Positions 34,096-43,784 of a stretch of 64,000 nucleotides of DNA are shown piece after piece. The stretch spans positions 248,001 through 312,000 of the forward strand of contig NZ_SMSG01000004.1 of the NCBI RefSeq assembly GCF_004382795.1, in the 5' to 3' direction. Below the pieces are notes generated by a model. The model did not search any database, had not been told where the DNA came from, and saw only the letters and a program-made list of their open reading frames with translations. Each line of letters begins with the position of its first letter. Positions within the stretch are counted from its first letter, which is position 1. Source of the DNA: Cumulibacter soli (GTDB taxonomy: Bacteria > Actinomycetota > Actinomycetes > Mycobacteriales > Antricoccaceae). Position numbers and translations under genes: made by a program.

Positions 34096-36693
34096 CTAGC
34101 GAGAGACGACGCCGGCGACGGGGATGTGCCGCAGCAGATCCCCTGGCAAGACGCCATCGTGTTGCACAGCCACCGCACGACGCTCCGCCGACACCTCGCC
34201 GTACTCGGTGGTGCGCTGGCGAGCTGGGCGCCCCGCCTCGGCCGCGATCCGTTCAAGTTCGGTGATAGTGCGGAACGAGCCCGATTCCGAGCCCGCCATC
34301 CGCGAGATGGTCTCTTCCATCAGCGTGCCGCCGATGTCGTTGACCCCGCCGCGCAGGTGATCGCGCACGCTGTCTTCGGTGGTCTTCACCCAGGACGTCT
34401 GGATGTTGTTGATCTTGCCGTGCAGCAGGATCCGCGACATCGCGTGTACGACCCTGTTCTCCAGTTTGGTCGGCCCCGGCCGCGCCAGACCCGCCAGGTA
34501 AATGGGCGAGGACGAGTGCACGAACGGCAGCAGCACAAACTCGCTGAAGCCACCGTTCTCGTCCTGCAGTTGGCCGAGCAGTCGCAGATGCGCTAGCCAG
34601 TGTCCGGCATGATCGACGTGCCCGTACATCATCGTGGACGTCGTGGGCAGCCCTTGCCGATGTGCGGCCGTGACAACCTCGATCCATTGCGCGGTCGGCA
34701 GTTTGCCCTTGGTCAGCACCCAGCGGACCTCATCGTCAAGGATCTCCGCGGCCGTACCGGGGAAGGAATCGACACCGGCCTCGGACGCCGCCGCCAAGAA
34801 GTCGCTAATAGATAGGTCCGTGCGGCTAGCGCCGTTGATGACCTCCATCGGCGAGAACGCGTGCACATGCATCTGCGGCACCCGGTCCTTCACAGCCCGA
34901 GCGATGTCGAAGTACGCCGTACCGGGCAGGTCAGGGTGGATGCCACCTTGCATGCACACCTCAGTGGCGCCGACTTCCCACGCTTGCTGCGCCCGGTCAG
35001 CGACCTGTTCCAGCGACAGCGTGAACGCGTCGGCGTCGGTTCGCCGCTGCGCGAACGCACAGAATCGGCACCCTGTGTAGCAGACGTTGGTGAAGTTGAT
35101 ATTCCGGTTGACGATGTAGGTGACGACGTCGCCGTTGACCTCACGACGCAACTCATCGGCTAAGCCGGCCAATGCATCGATCTCCGCGCCATCCTGCGCA
35201 TCAAAGAGCACTGCCGCTTCGGCATCGCTGATCGCCGATTGCCGACTCTCCGCGGCCGAGAGCGCCTGGGCGAACTCGGGGCGAATCGAGCCCGATGATC
35301 CACGCGGCGCAGGCTGGGTCACGGCGCGGCCGATCTCCTCCCAGTCGCCGTACACACCGTCGAAGTCTGAGCGGGTCTCGGTCCGTCGCCCCTCGCTGTC
35401 GATGTCGCTATTCAGGTTCACGCGGCCGGAGGCGATCATCGCGGACGGCGGCTCTTGCCACGCTCGCCCTTGCACTACCGCGTCAGCAACGGCGAGCCCC
35501 GAGTCATCGGCCAGGGCATCCACGTGCGCGAACAGCCGCGGGTCAAGCCAGGACTCGCGCCGGGCAACGTACTCGGGGTAAATGGTCAGGCGCTCCCGCA
35601 GCGTGAATCCCTGCTCGGCAACGAACGCCGTCAGTTCGTCGAGCTGCGGCCACGGATACTCCGGGTTCACGTGATCCGGGGTCAACGGGGAGATACCACC
35701 CCAGTCGTCGATGCCGGCGTCCAGCAGCAGTTTCAGGTCGTCGGGCGCGAGGTTCGGTGGCGCCTGCAGCCGCATCTTCGGTCCGAGCAGCACGCGGGTG
35801 ACCGCGAGCGCCGCCGCGAACTCCTGGATGTCGGCATCCGGTTCATTGCGCATCGCCGTATCGGGTTTGGCGCGGAAGTTCTGGATGATCACTTCCTGAA
35901 TGCCGCCGTAGGTGCGGGCGATGCGGCGCAGGGTGAAAATTGAGTCGACACGTTCGGCGTACGTCTCGCCGATACCGATCAGCAGGCCGGTGGTAAACGG
36001 AATGTTGGATCGGCCGGCGTCCTCGAGTACCCGAATCCGAACGTCGGGATCTTTGTCCGGCGAGGCGTAGTGCACCTCGCCCGGCGTTTCGTACAGCCGC
36101 CGGGATGTCGTCTCCAGCATCATCCCCATGGACGGCGCGACCGGACGCAGCCGTTGCAGCTCCTGCCACGACATCACGCCCGGATTGAGGTGCGGCAGTA
36201 ACCCGGTTTCCTCCAGTACCCGGATTGCCATCGCGCGCACATAAGAGAGCGTGTCGGGGTAGCCGGCTTCATCCAGCCACTGCGCGGCGGCGTCCCACCT
36301 GTCCTCGGGGCGATCGCCCAGCGTGAACAACGCTTCCTTGCAGCCCATCGCCGCACCCTCACGAGCGATCTCTAGGATCTCGTCGGGTGAGAGGTAGATG
36401 GATTCCACGCGGTGCGGGACGGTCGCGAACGTGCAATAGTGGCACCGGTCGCGGCACAGTCGCGTGACCGGGATGAATACCTTTTTGCTGTAGGTCAGAA
36501 TGCCGGCGCGACCGACGGACTCGAGACCCGCGTCGCGAACGCGAGACGCTGCCGCACTGAGTCGCTCAAGGTCGGCACCACGGGCGTGCAGCAGAATCTC
36601 CGCTTCAACCTCATCAATGGTGCTGCCGCGTTCGACGCGGGCAAGCGCCCGACGCATAGCCGTCTCAGTAGGCGGAGTGCTGGTGGTGCTCAA
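34096..36693 (-). CDS. fbiC: 7,8-didemethyl-8-hydroxy-5-deazariboflavin (FO) synthase FbiC
   Basis: The 865-residue fused CofG-CofH protein makes the FO chromophore of coenzyme F420 from 5-amino-6-ribitylaminouracil and tyrosine. Two radical-SAM domains are visible. The N-terminal CofG half has [18 protein letters not shown] and the C-terminal CofH half has [16 protein letters not shown], each with the CxxxCxxC cluster. Fusion is the actinobacterial form. I chose the TTG at 36693 because AGGAG lies upstream at good spacing; a GTG at 36732 lacks any ribosome site. It is convergent with a methyltransferase and followed upstream by the DUF808 gene in the same direction. Confidence 0.96.
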   Translation of the reverse strand: MSTTSTPPTETAMRRALARVERGSTIDEVEAEILLHARGADLERLSAAASRVRDAGLESVGRAGILTYSKKVFIPVTRLCRDRCHYCTFATVPHRVESIYLSPDEILEIAREGAAMGCKEALFTLGDRPEDRWDAAAQWLDEAGYPDTLSYVRAMAIRVLEETGLLPHLNPGVMSWQELQRLRPVAPSMGMMLETTSRRLYETPGEVHYASPDKDPDVRIRVLEDAGRSNIPFTTGLLIGIGETYAERVDSIFTLRRIARTYGGIQEVIIQNFRAKPDTAMRNEPDADIQEFAAALAVTRVLLGPKMRLQAPPNLAPDDLKLLLDAGIDDWGGISPLTPDHVNPEYPWPQLDELTAFVAEQGFTLRERLTIYPEYVARRESWLDPRLFAHVDALADDSGLAVADAVVQGRAWQEPPSAMIASGRVNLNSDIDSEGRRTETRSDFDGVYGDWEEIGRAVTQPAPRGSSGSIRPEFAQALSAAESRQSAISDAEAAVLFDAQDGAEIDALAGLADELRREVNGDVVTYIVNRNINFTNVCYTGCRFCAFAQRRTDADAFTLSLEQVADRAQQAWEVGATEVCMQGGIHPDLPGTAYFDIARAVKDRVPQMHVHAFSPMEVINGASRTDLSISDFLAAASEAGVDSFPGTAAEILDDEVRWVLTKGKLPTAQWIEVVTAAHRQGLPTTSTMMYGHVDHAGHWLAHLRLLGQLQDENGGFSEFVLLPFVHSSSPIYLAGLARPGPTKLENRVVHAMSRILLHGKINNIQTSWVKTTEDSVRDHLRGGVNDIGGTLMEETISRMAGSESGSFRTITELERIAAEAGRPARQRTTEYGEVSAERRAVAVQHDGVLPGDLLRHIPVAGVVSR

Positions 36694-36859
36694 TCGCTTC
36701 TCCTCAGCGTCCGACGATGGAGCCTGAACCACTCTATGCCCCAGCGCACACTGCCCGGCAGGCCCCGCACGCCGCTGCTAGTTTCCGGGATCCACGCCAT
36801 CCACGGGATCGACCTGATTGCCGCCCCGCGCGCGTCAACAATCGCGAAACAACGCCCAG

Positions 36860-37804
36860 TCAGTGGGCTGCTTTCGTACGCCGCGGGATGAGGTGCATGA
36901 TCGCCACGATCACCGCGCCGACGATGAGGCCGACGATGGCGGAGGCAACGGTGTTGACGAGCCAGCCGAGGAATCCGCCAATCCCGGCGACGCCGTGCAC
37001 GGCCTCCTCGAGGTGGTGCACCTGCTCGTAGAGCCATCCCCAGCCGAGTTCGTCGACGCCTACCAACAGGATGTGCCCGCCGACCCACAGCATCGCGACA
37101 ATTCCGACCGTAGACAGCACGCTCATGACCTTCGGCATCGCGGCGACCATCCCGCGCCCGAGCTTCTGCGAGAACGCCGATTCGCGTCCCGCCAACCTGA
37201 GCCCGATGTCGTCCATCTTGACGATGAGCGCGACCGCGCCGTACACGATCGCGGTAATCAGCAACGCGACGAGGACCAAGATGATCGCTCGCATCCACAA
37301 CGCTTGGTCAGCGACCTCGTTCAACGCGATCACCATGATCTCGGCGCTGAGAATCAGGTCGGTGGTCACGGCGCTCTTCACAACCTTGTCTTCGTCGACC
37401 CTGGTCGGTTTCGCCGCCGCTCCATCCGCCGGCGCGTGTGCGTCATGTCCGGAGATCCACTCCCAGACCTTTTCGGCACCTTCGTAGGCGAGGTATGCAC
37501 CGCCACACATCAGGATCGGTGTGAGCAGCCACGGCAGAAACTCGCTCAGCAGTAACGCGATCGGCAGGATGAAGACGAGTTTGTTGCGAATCGATCCCAC
37601 GGCGATGCGTTTGATGATCGGTAACTCGCGCTCGGCCGCCAGGCCTTCGACGTACCGCGGTGTCACTGCGGCGTCATCGATGATGACGCCAGTTGCCTTC
37701 GCGCTCGCCTTGCCAGCCGCTGCGCCGATATCGTCCAGCGACGCGGCAGCCAGTTTCGCGAACGCAGCGATGTCGTCCAGTAACGCGGCAAGTCCAGCGG
37801 CCAT
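36860..37804 (-). CDS. DUF808 family membrane protein (YedI-like)
   Basis: The 314-residue protein begins MAAGLAALLDDIAAFAKLAA and includes DDIGAAAGKASAKATGVIIDDAAVTPRYV, the signature of DUF808/YedI. It has several membrane segments (KLVFILPIALLLSEFLPWLL, AIILVLVALLITAIVYGAVA, VMSVLSTVGIVAMLWVGGHI and a final glycine-rich segment). The function of the family is unknown; the E. coli member is an uncharacterised inner-membrane protein of similar length. ATG 37804 begins at the conserved block. It lies about 170 bp upstream of fbiC on the same strand, though co-transcription is uncertain. Confidence 0.88.
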   Translation of the reverse strand: MAAGLAALLDDIAAFAKLAAASLDDIGAAAGKASAKATGVIIDDAAVTPRYVEGLAAERELPIIKRIAVGSIRNKLVFILPIALLLSEFLPWLLTPILMCGGAYLAYEGAEKVWEWISGHDAHAPADGAAAKPTRVDEDKVVKSAVTTDLILSAEIMVIALNEVADQALWMRAIILVLVALLITAIVYGAVALIVKMDDIGLRLAGRESAFSQKLGRGMVAAMPKVMSVLSTVGIVAMLWVGGHILLVGVDELGWGWLYEQVHHLEEAVHGVAGIGGFLGWLVNTVASAIVGLIVGAVIVAIMHLIPRRTKAAH

Positions 37805-38266
37805 CGAGATGCTCCACGGTGGTCGGTGCGCAAGGATCACGCGCAGGTGACGGCGAACGGATGACCCGTCGAATCTTACGGGTCTACATCGTGTCGGCGT
37901 GAACTGCAAACCGCATCACCAAAAATGTGCCGCACGTCGCACAAGAATCATTAAAGTCCCCGAAACCCCAGGTCAACAAGGACAACAGGGGGTGAACGAT
38001 ACGGGTACGAACGGGGGTCAAAGTGTTACCTATGCCCCGATCGCTCGACCTGTCGGCCCGACCGCACTACCGTGTTACCGGATCGTTACGCAGTGGGTCG
38101 TGGCCCCCTCGAATCGATCCAAAATGCTGTAAGCCGGCTGACGGTTATCCCTGTGGATAACTGAACTCCGGGAGTGCGGCCGGGTACAGACTGTTGACAG
38201 TCTTTATCTGTCCGTTATCGTTTGTCTCGCTGCTGAGGCACCGAATCAACGTAAGGACCCGACCTA
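37805..38266. other. 462-bp gap with promoter and DnaA-box palindrome before the M23 peptidase
   Basis: No gene is seen. It holds an inverted repeat GTTATCC-ctgt-GGATAAC (38144-38161), which contains a perfect TTATCCACA DnaA-type nonamer on the minus strand. A promoter at 38194-38221 and the peptidase leader follow. The middle (37980-38060) is rich in G runs (AGGGGGTGAACGATACGGG, GAACGGGGGTCAAAG). I compared it with the c-di-AMP ydaO riboswitch, which precedes many actinobacterial wall hydrolases, and could not match the core. Confidence 0.4.
38194..38221 (+). promoter_or_regulatory. Sigma-70-type promoter of the M23 peptidase gene
   Basis: A perfect -35 TTGACA (38194-38199) is followed after 16 bp by TATCGT (38216-38221). 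It lies 45 bp upstream of the GTG start, giving a plausible leader of about 40 nt. Confidence 0.55.
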
Positions 38267-39529
38267 GTGCATCGACGCAAGATGGCGATCGTGAGTGCGC
38301 TCGCCGCCACCACGGTGGCACTGAGCACCCCGCTCGCCGCGAGCGCCGCCCCGTCTTCTGGTTCCGAGTCCGATCAGTACGGATACAACAGCCAGTACCA
38401 ATACGACGATCAGTCCAACGGCTACGGCGAAACTGGCGACGCGAACACCGGATATACCGACGGAACCGGAACCAACGACGGAACCGGATACAGCGACGGA
38501 ACCGGGACTACCGACGGCACCGCCGGCACGGGCGAGGCTAACGGCGCGACCGGTGGCACCGGCGGCCAATACTCGCCCGAGGTCACCCAACTGCAGCTCG
38601 AGATCGAGAAGCTCAACGCCGAAATGCTCGCCGCCGCTGATGCGGCGAACCAGGCCGCAGGCAAGGCGAGCCTCGCCAAGGAGAAGGCGGATAAGGCCAA
38701 GAAGGCCCTCAAGGAGGCCACGGCTGAGGCCGAGGCCGCTACCGATCAGGCGAACGCCGTCGCCGCCGATATGTACATGCAGGGCCCGATGTCCCTGACC
38801 GAGCAGACGCTGCTGTCCTCCGATGGCCCGCAGGAGTTCATCGATAAGGCTGTACTCGGCGACACCGTGACCGACTACCAACTCAAGCACATCAACGCGA
38901 TGCTCGCGGCAAAGTCGACGCAGCAGGCCGCGTCGAAGTCGGCCGACGAGGCCGCCGCGACGGCGTCCGCGCAGTCCAAGAAGGCTCAGAAGGTCTCCTC
39001 CGACAGCCAGGCCAAACTCGCTGCGGCGCAGGTCAAGATGGACGCGCTCAAGGCTGAAGCCGGCATGCCGGAGACCTCCAGTGAGGCCCCCAGCGCTGCC
39101 AGCGCACCGAAGGACAAGATCACCGGCGAGGTCAAGGGCAAGTGGGCGAAGCCGGTCGACGGCACCCTCACCAGTTGCTACTGCGCTCGCTGGGGCACTT
39201 TCCATGAGGGCATCGACCTGGCGAACTCGATCGGTACGCCGATCTTCGCAGCCGGCGACGGCACCGTCATGCGCGCCGGTCCGGCGACTGGATTCGGTCT
39301 CGCGGTCTACATCCAGCACGAGAACGGCGACGTGACGGTCTACGGCCACGTCAACGAGTACTTCGTCAGTGACGGGCAGAAGGTCAAGGCCGGCCAGCAC
39401 ATCGCCGATGTCGGCAACCGCGGCTACTCCACCGGCCCGCACCTGCACTTTGAGGTGACGAAGGGGATGTACGGCGCGCGCGAGAACCCGCAGGTATGGC
39501 TCGCCGAGCGCGGTATCACCGTCGAGTAG
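38267..39529 (+). CDS. Secreted M23-family peptidoglycan endopeptidase
   Basis: The 420-residue exported protein starts with a signal peptide (MHRRKMAIVSALAATTVALS then TPLAASAAPS; cleavage after about residue 28). A low-complexity stretch of DGTG repeats (about 60-95), an Ala-rich coiled-coil linker (about 100-280) and a C-terminal M23/LytM domain (about 300-420) follow. Zinc ligands are visible in FHEGIDLANSIG (His, Asp) and TGPHLHFEV (HxH). It should cleave peptide cross-links in the cell wall, in the manner of coiled-coil EnvC/RipA-type division hydrolases. The start is GTG at 38267 with AAGGA upstream. A strong intrinsic terminator follows. Confidence 0.93.
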   Translation: MHRRKMAIVSALAATTVALSTPLAASAAPSSGSESDQYGYNSQYQYDDQSNGYGETGDANTGYTDGTGTNDGTGYSDGTGTTDGTAGTGEANGATGGTGGQYSPEVTQLQLEIEKLNAEMLAAADAANQAAGKASLAKEKADKAKKALKEATAEAEAATDQANAVAADMYMQGPMSLTEQTLLSSDGPQEFIDKAVLGDTVTDYQLKHINAMLAAKSTQQAASKSADEAAATASAQSKKAQKVSSDSQAKLAAAQVKMDALKAEAGMPETSSEAPSAASAPKDKITGEVKGKWAKPVDGTLTSCYCARWGTFHEGIDLANSIGTPIFAAGDGTVMRAGPATGFGLAVYIQHENGDVTVYGHVNEYFVSDGQKVKAGQHIADVGNRGYSTGPHLHFEVTKGMYGARENPQVWLAERGITVE

Positions 39530-39557
39530 CGCCCCACAACATTTGCCGCATAACGCC

Positions 39558-39599
39558 TTGAGGGCCGCTCTCGTCTACGAGAGCGGCCCTCAAAGTTTT
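39558..39599 (+). terminator. Intrinsic terminator after the M23 peptidase
   Basis: A perfect 16-bp stem (TTGAGGGCCGCTCTCG / CGAGAGCGGCCCTCAA) with a TCTA loop is followed by AGTTTTG. It is the clearest rho-independent terminator in the window. Confidence 0.9.
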
Positions 39600-39626
39600 G
39601 TCGCCGCTGAGTCGCGACGAGCAGGC

Positions 39627-41324
39627 CTACGGCGTACTCGTCGCTTCCTGCACGTCCGCGGAGGTGATCGTGATGAGCTCGCTCAGTTCCGGACGACTCG
39701 CCAGCTGCCGTAACCGACCCGACTGGACCTTGCGGAGCTTCTCGAACAGCTTGCGCGCATCTCGCGCGTTACCGAAGTTCTCATCCCGCGGGATCCGTTC
39801 GAAGTAGTCGCGCAGTAGCCCCACCGCGTCGTCGGCGATCGCGTAGTCGTTGCTGGTGATCATCCCGGTGATGATCTTGGTGAGGTCGTCGGCATCGTAG
39901 TTCTCGAACTCGATGGTCTTGACGAAGCGGGACGCAAGGCCGGGGTTCGCATCGAGGAAGTCACGCATCTCGTGCGTGTATCCCGCGGCGATCACGGCGA
40001 TGTCCTTACGCATGTCTTCCATCAGCTTCACGATCATGTCGACGGCTTCTTGACCGAAGTCGTTGCTGCCGCCGCCGGCCTGCCTGGTGAGCGTGTAGGC
40101 CTCGTCGAGGAACACGACACCGCCCTTGGCCTCGTCGAAGACGGCGGCGGTCTTTTCCGCGGTATGCCCGACGTACTGCCCGACCAGATCGCGACGCGAG
40201 ACCTCCTTCAGCGGTCCGCCCGGTAGCGCCCCCAGGGCTGCGAGGAGCTGTCCGTAGATGCGCCCCACTGTCGTCTTTCCGGTGCCTGGCGCTCCGGCGA
40301 AGATGAGGTGGTTCGACATTCCGCCGACGCTTAAGCCCGCCGCACGGCGCCATTCATTCACCTGGATCTCGTCGATGATCGACCTGACCTCGGCCTTCAC
40401 CCCTTGCAGTCCCACCATGCCGTCGAGTTCGGCGAGCAGGGACTCGACGCGCTGCGGGTCACCCTTGGGTGCCTCCACGGCGCCCAAACCTGCCGATTTG
40501 GCGTTCGTATCAATCCGCTCGACGTCCGCATCCTCGGCGATATCGATCTCGGGCGTGCTACAGCGCTCGGTGGTGCAATTGCGCAACTGCCCTCCGGTAC
40601 CGGGACCGAAGCGAATCCCCGACGACCCCGCCCCGATCACCTTGCACAGGTTCAGCGTCGGCGCGCCACCTTGTGCGATCGCGATTCCTTCGGCCCGGCT
40701 GCCGGTGATTTCACAGCCTTCGACGACGGGCTTGGCCGACTCGTACACATAGATTCCGCGGCCACCGACATTGGCGATCTTGCAATTGCGCAACGTGGGC
40801 GAAGCTCCGAGCCGCACCACGACGCCGTCGTCGCCAATCTCCCGGATGAGCGCGTCAATCAGCTCACCCTCGGCGTCCTCCACCACCAACCCCACCTGGG
40901 AGTTCTCCAAGGTCACATCGCGACCTGAGAACGTCGACCCGTCGGAGATCCGCAATGCGTTTCCCGATCGTGCGGTGAACACCGACGACTCCACCGTGAG
41001 AGTCCCCTCGACGACCTTCACCGCGTCGGCGTCCGCAGCGTTCACCGCGAGGTGGCGCAGGGTCAACTCGCCACCGGTCTGCTCGACGATTGGCGCCCAT
41101 CCACCGCCGCCCACGATCCTGGTCGTCAAGGACGGCTGCTCATCGCCACCCTCGGCGAGAGGCTCGCCCTCCAATGTGAGCACCTTGGAGTCCAGGCGAA
41201 TGCTCTCTGGGTACTCACCGGCAGCGATTCGGATGGTCGAGCCCGTGGGCGCCTCCGCTATCGCTTCAGCAAGGTTCACATAGCAACCGGGGCTGTTGGG
41301 GTCCACCTGAATTGTCTGGGCCAT
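39627..41324 (-). CDS. EccA-like AAA+ ATPase with N-terminal beta-helix domain
   Basis: The 565-residue protein has an N-terminal right-handed parallel beta-helix (about 1-270), read as repeats such as GNALRISDGSTFSGRDVTLE, SPTLRNCKIANVGGRGIYVY and APTLNLCKVIGAGSSGIRFG. A CbxX/CfqX-type AAA+ domain follows (about 305-565), with Walker A FAGAPGTGKTTVGRIYGQLL (Lys about 350), Walker B GGVVFLDEAYTL, and a sensor/arginine-finger region ANPGLASRFVKTIEF. The AAA part is that of EccA, which remodels substrates in ESX systems; there the N-terminal domain is TPR-like instead. ATG 41324 is used. It lies at the left end of the type VII locus, so a role with it is inferred. Confidence 0.85.
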   Translation of the reverse strand: MAQTIQVDPNSPGCYVNLAEAIAEAPTGSTIRIAAGEYPESIRLDSKVLTLEGEPLAEGGDEQPSLTTRIVGGGGWAPIVEQTGGELTLRHLAVNAADADAVKVVEGTLTVESSVFTARSGNALRISDGSTFSGRDVTLENSQVGLVVEDAEGELIDALIREIGDDGVVVRLGASPTLRNCKIANVGGRGIYVYESAKPVVEGCEITGSRAEGIAIAQGGAPTLNLCKVIGAGSSGIRFGPGTGGQLRNCTTERCSTPEIDIAEDADVERIDTNAKSAGLGAVEAPKGDPQRVESLLAELDGMVGLQGVKAEVRSIIDEIQVNEWRRAAGLSVGGMSNHLIFAGAPGTGKTTVGRIYGQLLAALGALPGGPLKEVSRRDLVGQYVGHTAEKTAAVFDEAKGGVVFLDEAYTLTRQAGGGSNDFGQEAVDMIVKLMEDMRKDIAVIAAGYTHEMRDFLDANPGLASRFVKTIEFENYDADDLTKIITGMITSNDYAIADDAVGLLRDYFERIPRDENFGNARDARKLFEKLRKVQSGRLRQLASRPELSELITITSADVQEATSTP

Positions 41325-41493
41325 TGGCTCCGCTCTTCGGCTCGTAGAGGCTCGTGGGGATCGACTGCGATTATTGCAGCGCGCATCGCCGTATGCCATG
41401 CAGTCAGGTAGGCCACAGATTAAGCCGCCTGACCCAAACGCCATGGACGCCTATGATCGAGCGTGCAGTCACCAACCACTCGATGGGAAGCGC

Positions 41494-42849
41494 ATGACGA
41501 AACCGCCTGAGGGGCAGCACGCCCCCACGGGCTCCGAACGTCCGCCGTCGTCGCTTCAACCCCCACGTCCGCGCCGGGCGTACGACGGTGACCCGCAGGA
41601 GGCGTCCACGCCGGGACCGCCGCCCACCGCCCCGCCGACCGCGCCGCCCGCACCTCGGCCCGGCGGTACGCCGCAGCAGTCGGGCGAAGCAGCAGAACCC
41701 TCGGATTTTGACGCCATCCTTCAGCGCCCGGTACCCCGTCAGCCCGAGAACGCTCCGCAGAGTCGGCTCCGGCCACCTGAGCCACGCGCGACTACCCCGG
41801 CGCCGACTGAACGATCTGGACCGAAGCACGCCGCAGCGGGACGCGGGTTCGACGATCACGAGAACGGCACCCCGCGCGCCGCTCAAGATCCGATAAATCA
41901 GCAATTCACCGAGCCCGGTAGCGCAGTACAGGGCGATCGGCGAGCCGACGATCTCCGCCCGATCGCCCCGCATCTCGACCCGCGGGTATCACACCTCACC
42001 GACGTCACTCCCCCGAAGCGACGCTGGTTCGGGCGCGGGCGGCCGATCCCCGCCGAGCTTCCCACCAACACCACCAGCGACGCGCTCACCAGCACGATCG
42101 AAACGCCACGTCGGATCAGCGTCGTCGGCCTCAAGGGAGGCGTGGGCAAGACGACCTCGGCGATCCTGTTGGCTCGCATCATCGCCCGGGTGCGGGCCGA
42201 ACCCGTGCTGCTGCTGGACTCCGACACCACGTACGGATCGCTCCTGTTGCGGCTCGGCACGCCACCGATCGCCTCCGCGCACGACATCGCGTCCATGGGC
42301 GATCCCGGCACGCTGGATGTGCTGCGCGGTGTGATCGCCCGTACGAACGACGGCGTGTGGATCTTGCCGTCAGGGCGCAACCCGGCGCAAAGCGCTGAGT
42401 TCGGCGAGCAAACCTATGTCGCGGCCGTGCGCGCGCTGTATCGCTACTTTTCGGTGTCAGTCACCGACTGCGGAACCGGTATCGCCGGTTCGCTGATGCG
42501 CCGGGTGATCGAGGCTTCGCATGCGTTGGTGATCGCGACGTCGGCGAGCGTGGACGGCGTACTCGCGGCGCACAACGCCCTCGATTGGCTCACGGCGACT
42601 GGGCACGGCGAACTTGCCAGCCGCTCAATTGTGGTGATGGGTAATGTGCCGGAGCAGCCCGTGATCGACGTCGCGGAGACAAAGCGCGGACTCGAGCAGA
42701 TATGCCACGCGGTGGTCTGCATCCCCACGGATCCGGCCATCTCGCCGGGCGGCTACATAGATTTCGACAGCTTGCAACCGGCCACCCAGCAGGCCGGACA
42801 CGCGTTGTCGTCATTGGCTTTCGGGTGCTCCTTGCACGGCGGACGATGA
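41494..42849 (+). CDS. EspI-like MinD/ParA-family ATPase
   Basis: The 451-residue protein has a disordered Pro-rich N-terminus (about 1-200, with runs such as PPPTAPPTAPPAP). A P-loop ATPase of the MinD type follows, with deviant Walker A VVGLKGGVGKTTSAILLARI (about 209-228), VLLLDSDTTYGSLLLRLG and a late TDCGTGIAG switch. This two-part layout matches EspI of mycobacterial ESX-1 loci, proposed to regulate secretion in response to ATP level. The start at 41494 (MTKPPEGQ) is chosen; the frame is open upstream. It overlaps the next gene by ATGA, the first of three co-transcribed plus-strand genes. Confidence 0.82.
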   Translation: MTKPPEGQHAPTGSERPPSSLQPPRPRRAYDGDPQEASTPGPPPTAPPTAPPAPRPGGTPQQSGEAAEPSDFDAILQRPVPRQPENAPQSRLRPPEPRATTPAPTERSGPKHAAAGRGFDDHENGTPRAAQDPINQQFTEPGSAVQGDRRADDLRPIAPHLDPRVSHLTDVTPPKRRWFGRGRPIPAELPTNTTSDALTSTIETPRRISVVGLKGGVGKTTSAILLARIIARVRAEPVLLLDSDTTYGSLLLRLGTPPIASAHDIASMGDPGTLDVLRGVIARTNDGVWILPSGRNPAQSAEFGEQTYVAAVRALYRYFSVSVTDCGTGIAGSLMRRVIEASHALVIATSASVDGVLAAHNALDWLTATGHGELASRSIVVMGNVPEQPVIDVAETKRGLEQICHAVVCIPTDPAISPGGYIDFDSLQPATQQAGHALSSLAFGCSLHGGR

Positions 42850-43784
42850 CCGGGCCGATCCGAGCGCACCTGCCCTGGCAGGCCTCCAGCGAGTTCGAGC
42901 AACAGCTGACCGAAGCGTTCGCTGCGGCAGATACCGCACGCTGTTACGGGCTGCTGATGCCCGCGCAGTTCGTCATGCCCACCACGCAGGAGGCCTTCGA
43001 GCAGAAGGACCCGGCCCGATGGCCGACGTATACCGACGACGAACGAACTTTCGTTGTCGTGTACACGTCGTTCGAAGCCATGGCGATGGCGGCATCGGGC
43101 AACCTGACGCACGGCGTCATTGTCCGCCTGGACGATCTCGCCGCCGCCTGGCCCGACCCGGCGTTCGGGCTGGCAATCAACCCTGGGCTCGGCGTCGCGT
43201 TCTACTTCGAGTCGGGCATGCTCGCACGGTTAGCCGCCCCACCGATCGAACTGCTCGATACGCCCGAGGGGCGTTTCGACCTGGTCCTGCAGAAGGTCAT
43301 CGCGCCGACCGACGTCGAGGCCATGATCGAAGCGCGCGTGCGCACTGTATCGGGATACTGCCAGTTCTACTGGCATGTCGAACATCTCAGTAATCCGGGC
43401 GTTCTGATCGATGACCTCGGCCTACCCAGGGAGCGTTACCTCGACGAGTACGGCGCCACCTTCGTGCTGCGCTGGCGGCCGCTGGCCCTCTCTCTCTACG
43501 CGGACGCGTACGGCGGTCAGACGGCCGCCGCCCGGGACCTGGTTGGCGGCTCAATCGTCGAAGAGCCGCCCTTTGTCGGGCTCGGGTTCGGGCCGGCGCC
43601 TACGCAGGTCATCCGCGAGTTCAAGGCGAACTGCGCGCCGCTGCCGACGGGCGCCGAACTGTGGGAGATCAGCGAAACCGGCCAACGCCGGATCGCGATG
43701 CTCGACCTGGCCGCCGGGGGCTGGCGGCTCATTGCCCGCACCGATGAGGTGCAGGCCTCCGCACATGGGCAGGACGAGCGATGA
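42846..43784 (+). CDS. SseB-domain protein, type VII locus associated
   Basis: The 312-residue protein opens with an SseB N-terminal-like domain (about 10-125). Examples are FEQQLTEAFAAADTARCYGL, a QFVMPTT loop, and FVVVYTSFEAMAMA followed by an INPGLGVAFYFES segment. A C-terminal beta-rich half follows. SseB-like proteins often sit next to type VII genes in actinobacteria, and no function is established. It starts at the ATGA overlap with the EspI-like gene and overlaps the next gene the same way, indicating tight coupling. Confidence 0.7.
   Translation: MTGPIRAHLPWQASSEFEQQLTEAFAAADTARCYGLLMPAQFVMPTTQEAFEQKDPARWPTYTDDERTFVVVYTSFEAMAMAASGNLTHGVIVRLDDLAAAWPDPAFGLAINPGLGVAFYFESGMLARLAAPPIELLDTPEGRFDLVLQKVIAPTDVEAMIEARVRTVSGYCQFYWHVEHLSNPGVLIDDLGLPRERYLDEYGATFVLRWRPLALSLYADAYGGQTAAARDLVGGSIVEEPPFVGLGFGPAPTQVIREFKANCAPLPTGAELWEISETGQRRIAMLDLAAGGWRLIARTDEVQASAHGQDER

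Noticed and set aside
37980-38060. Possible c-di-AMP (ydaO) riboswitch before the M23 peptidase
   Set aside because: G-rich pieces are present but the conserved core and stems could not be matched, and a promoter lies downstream at 38194.
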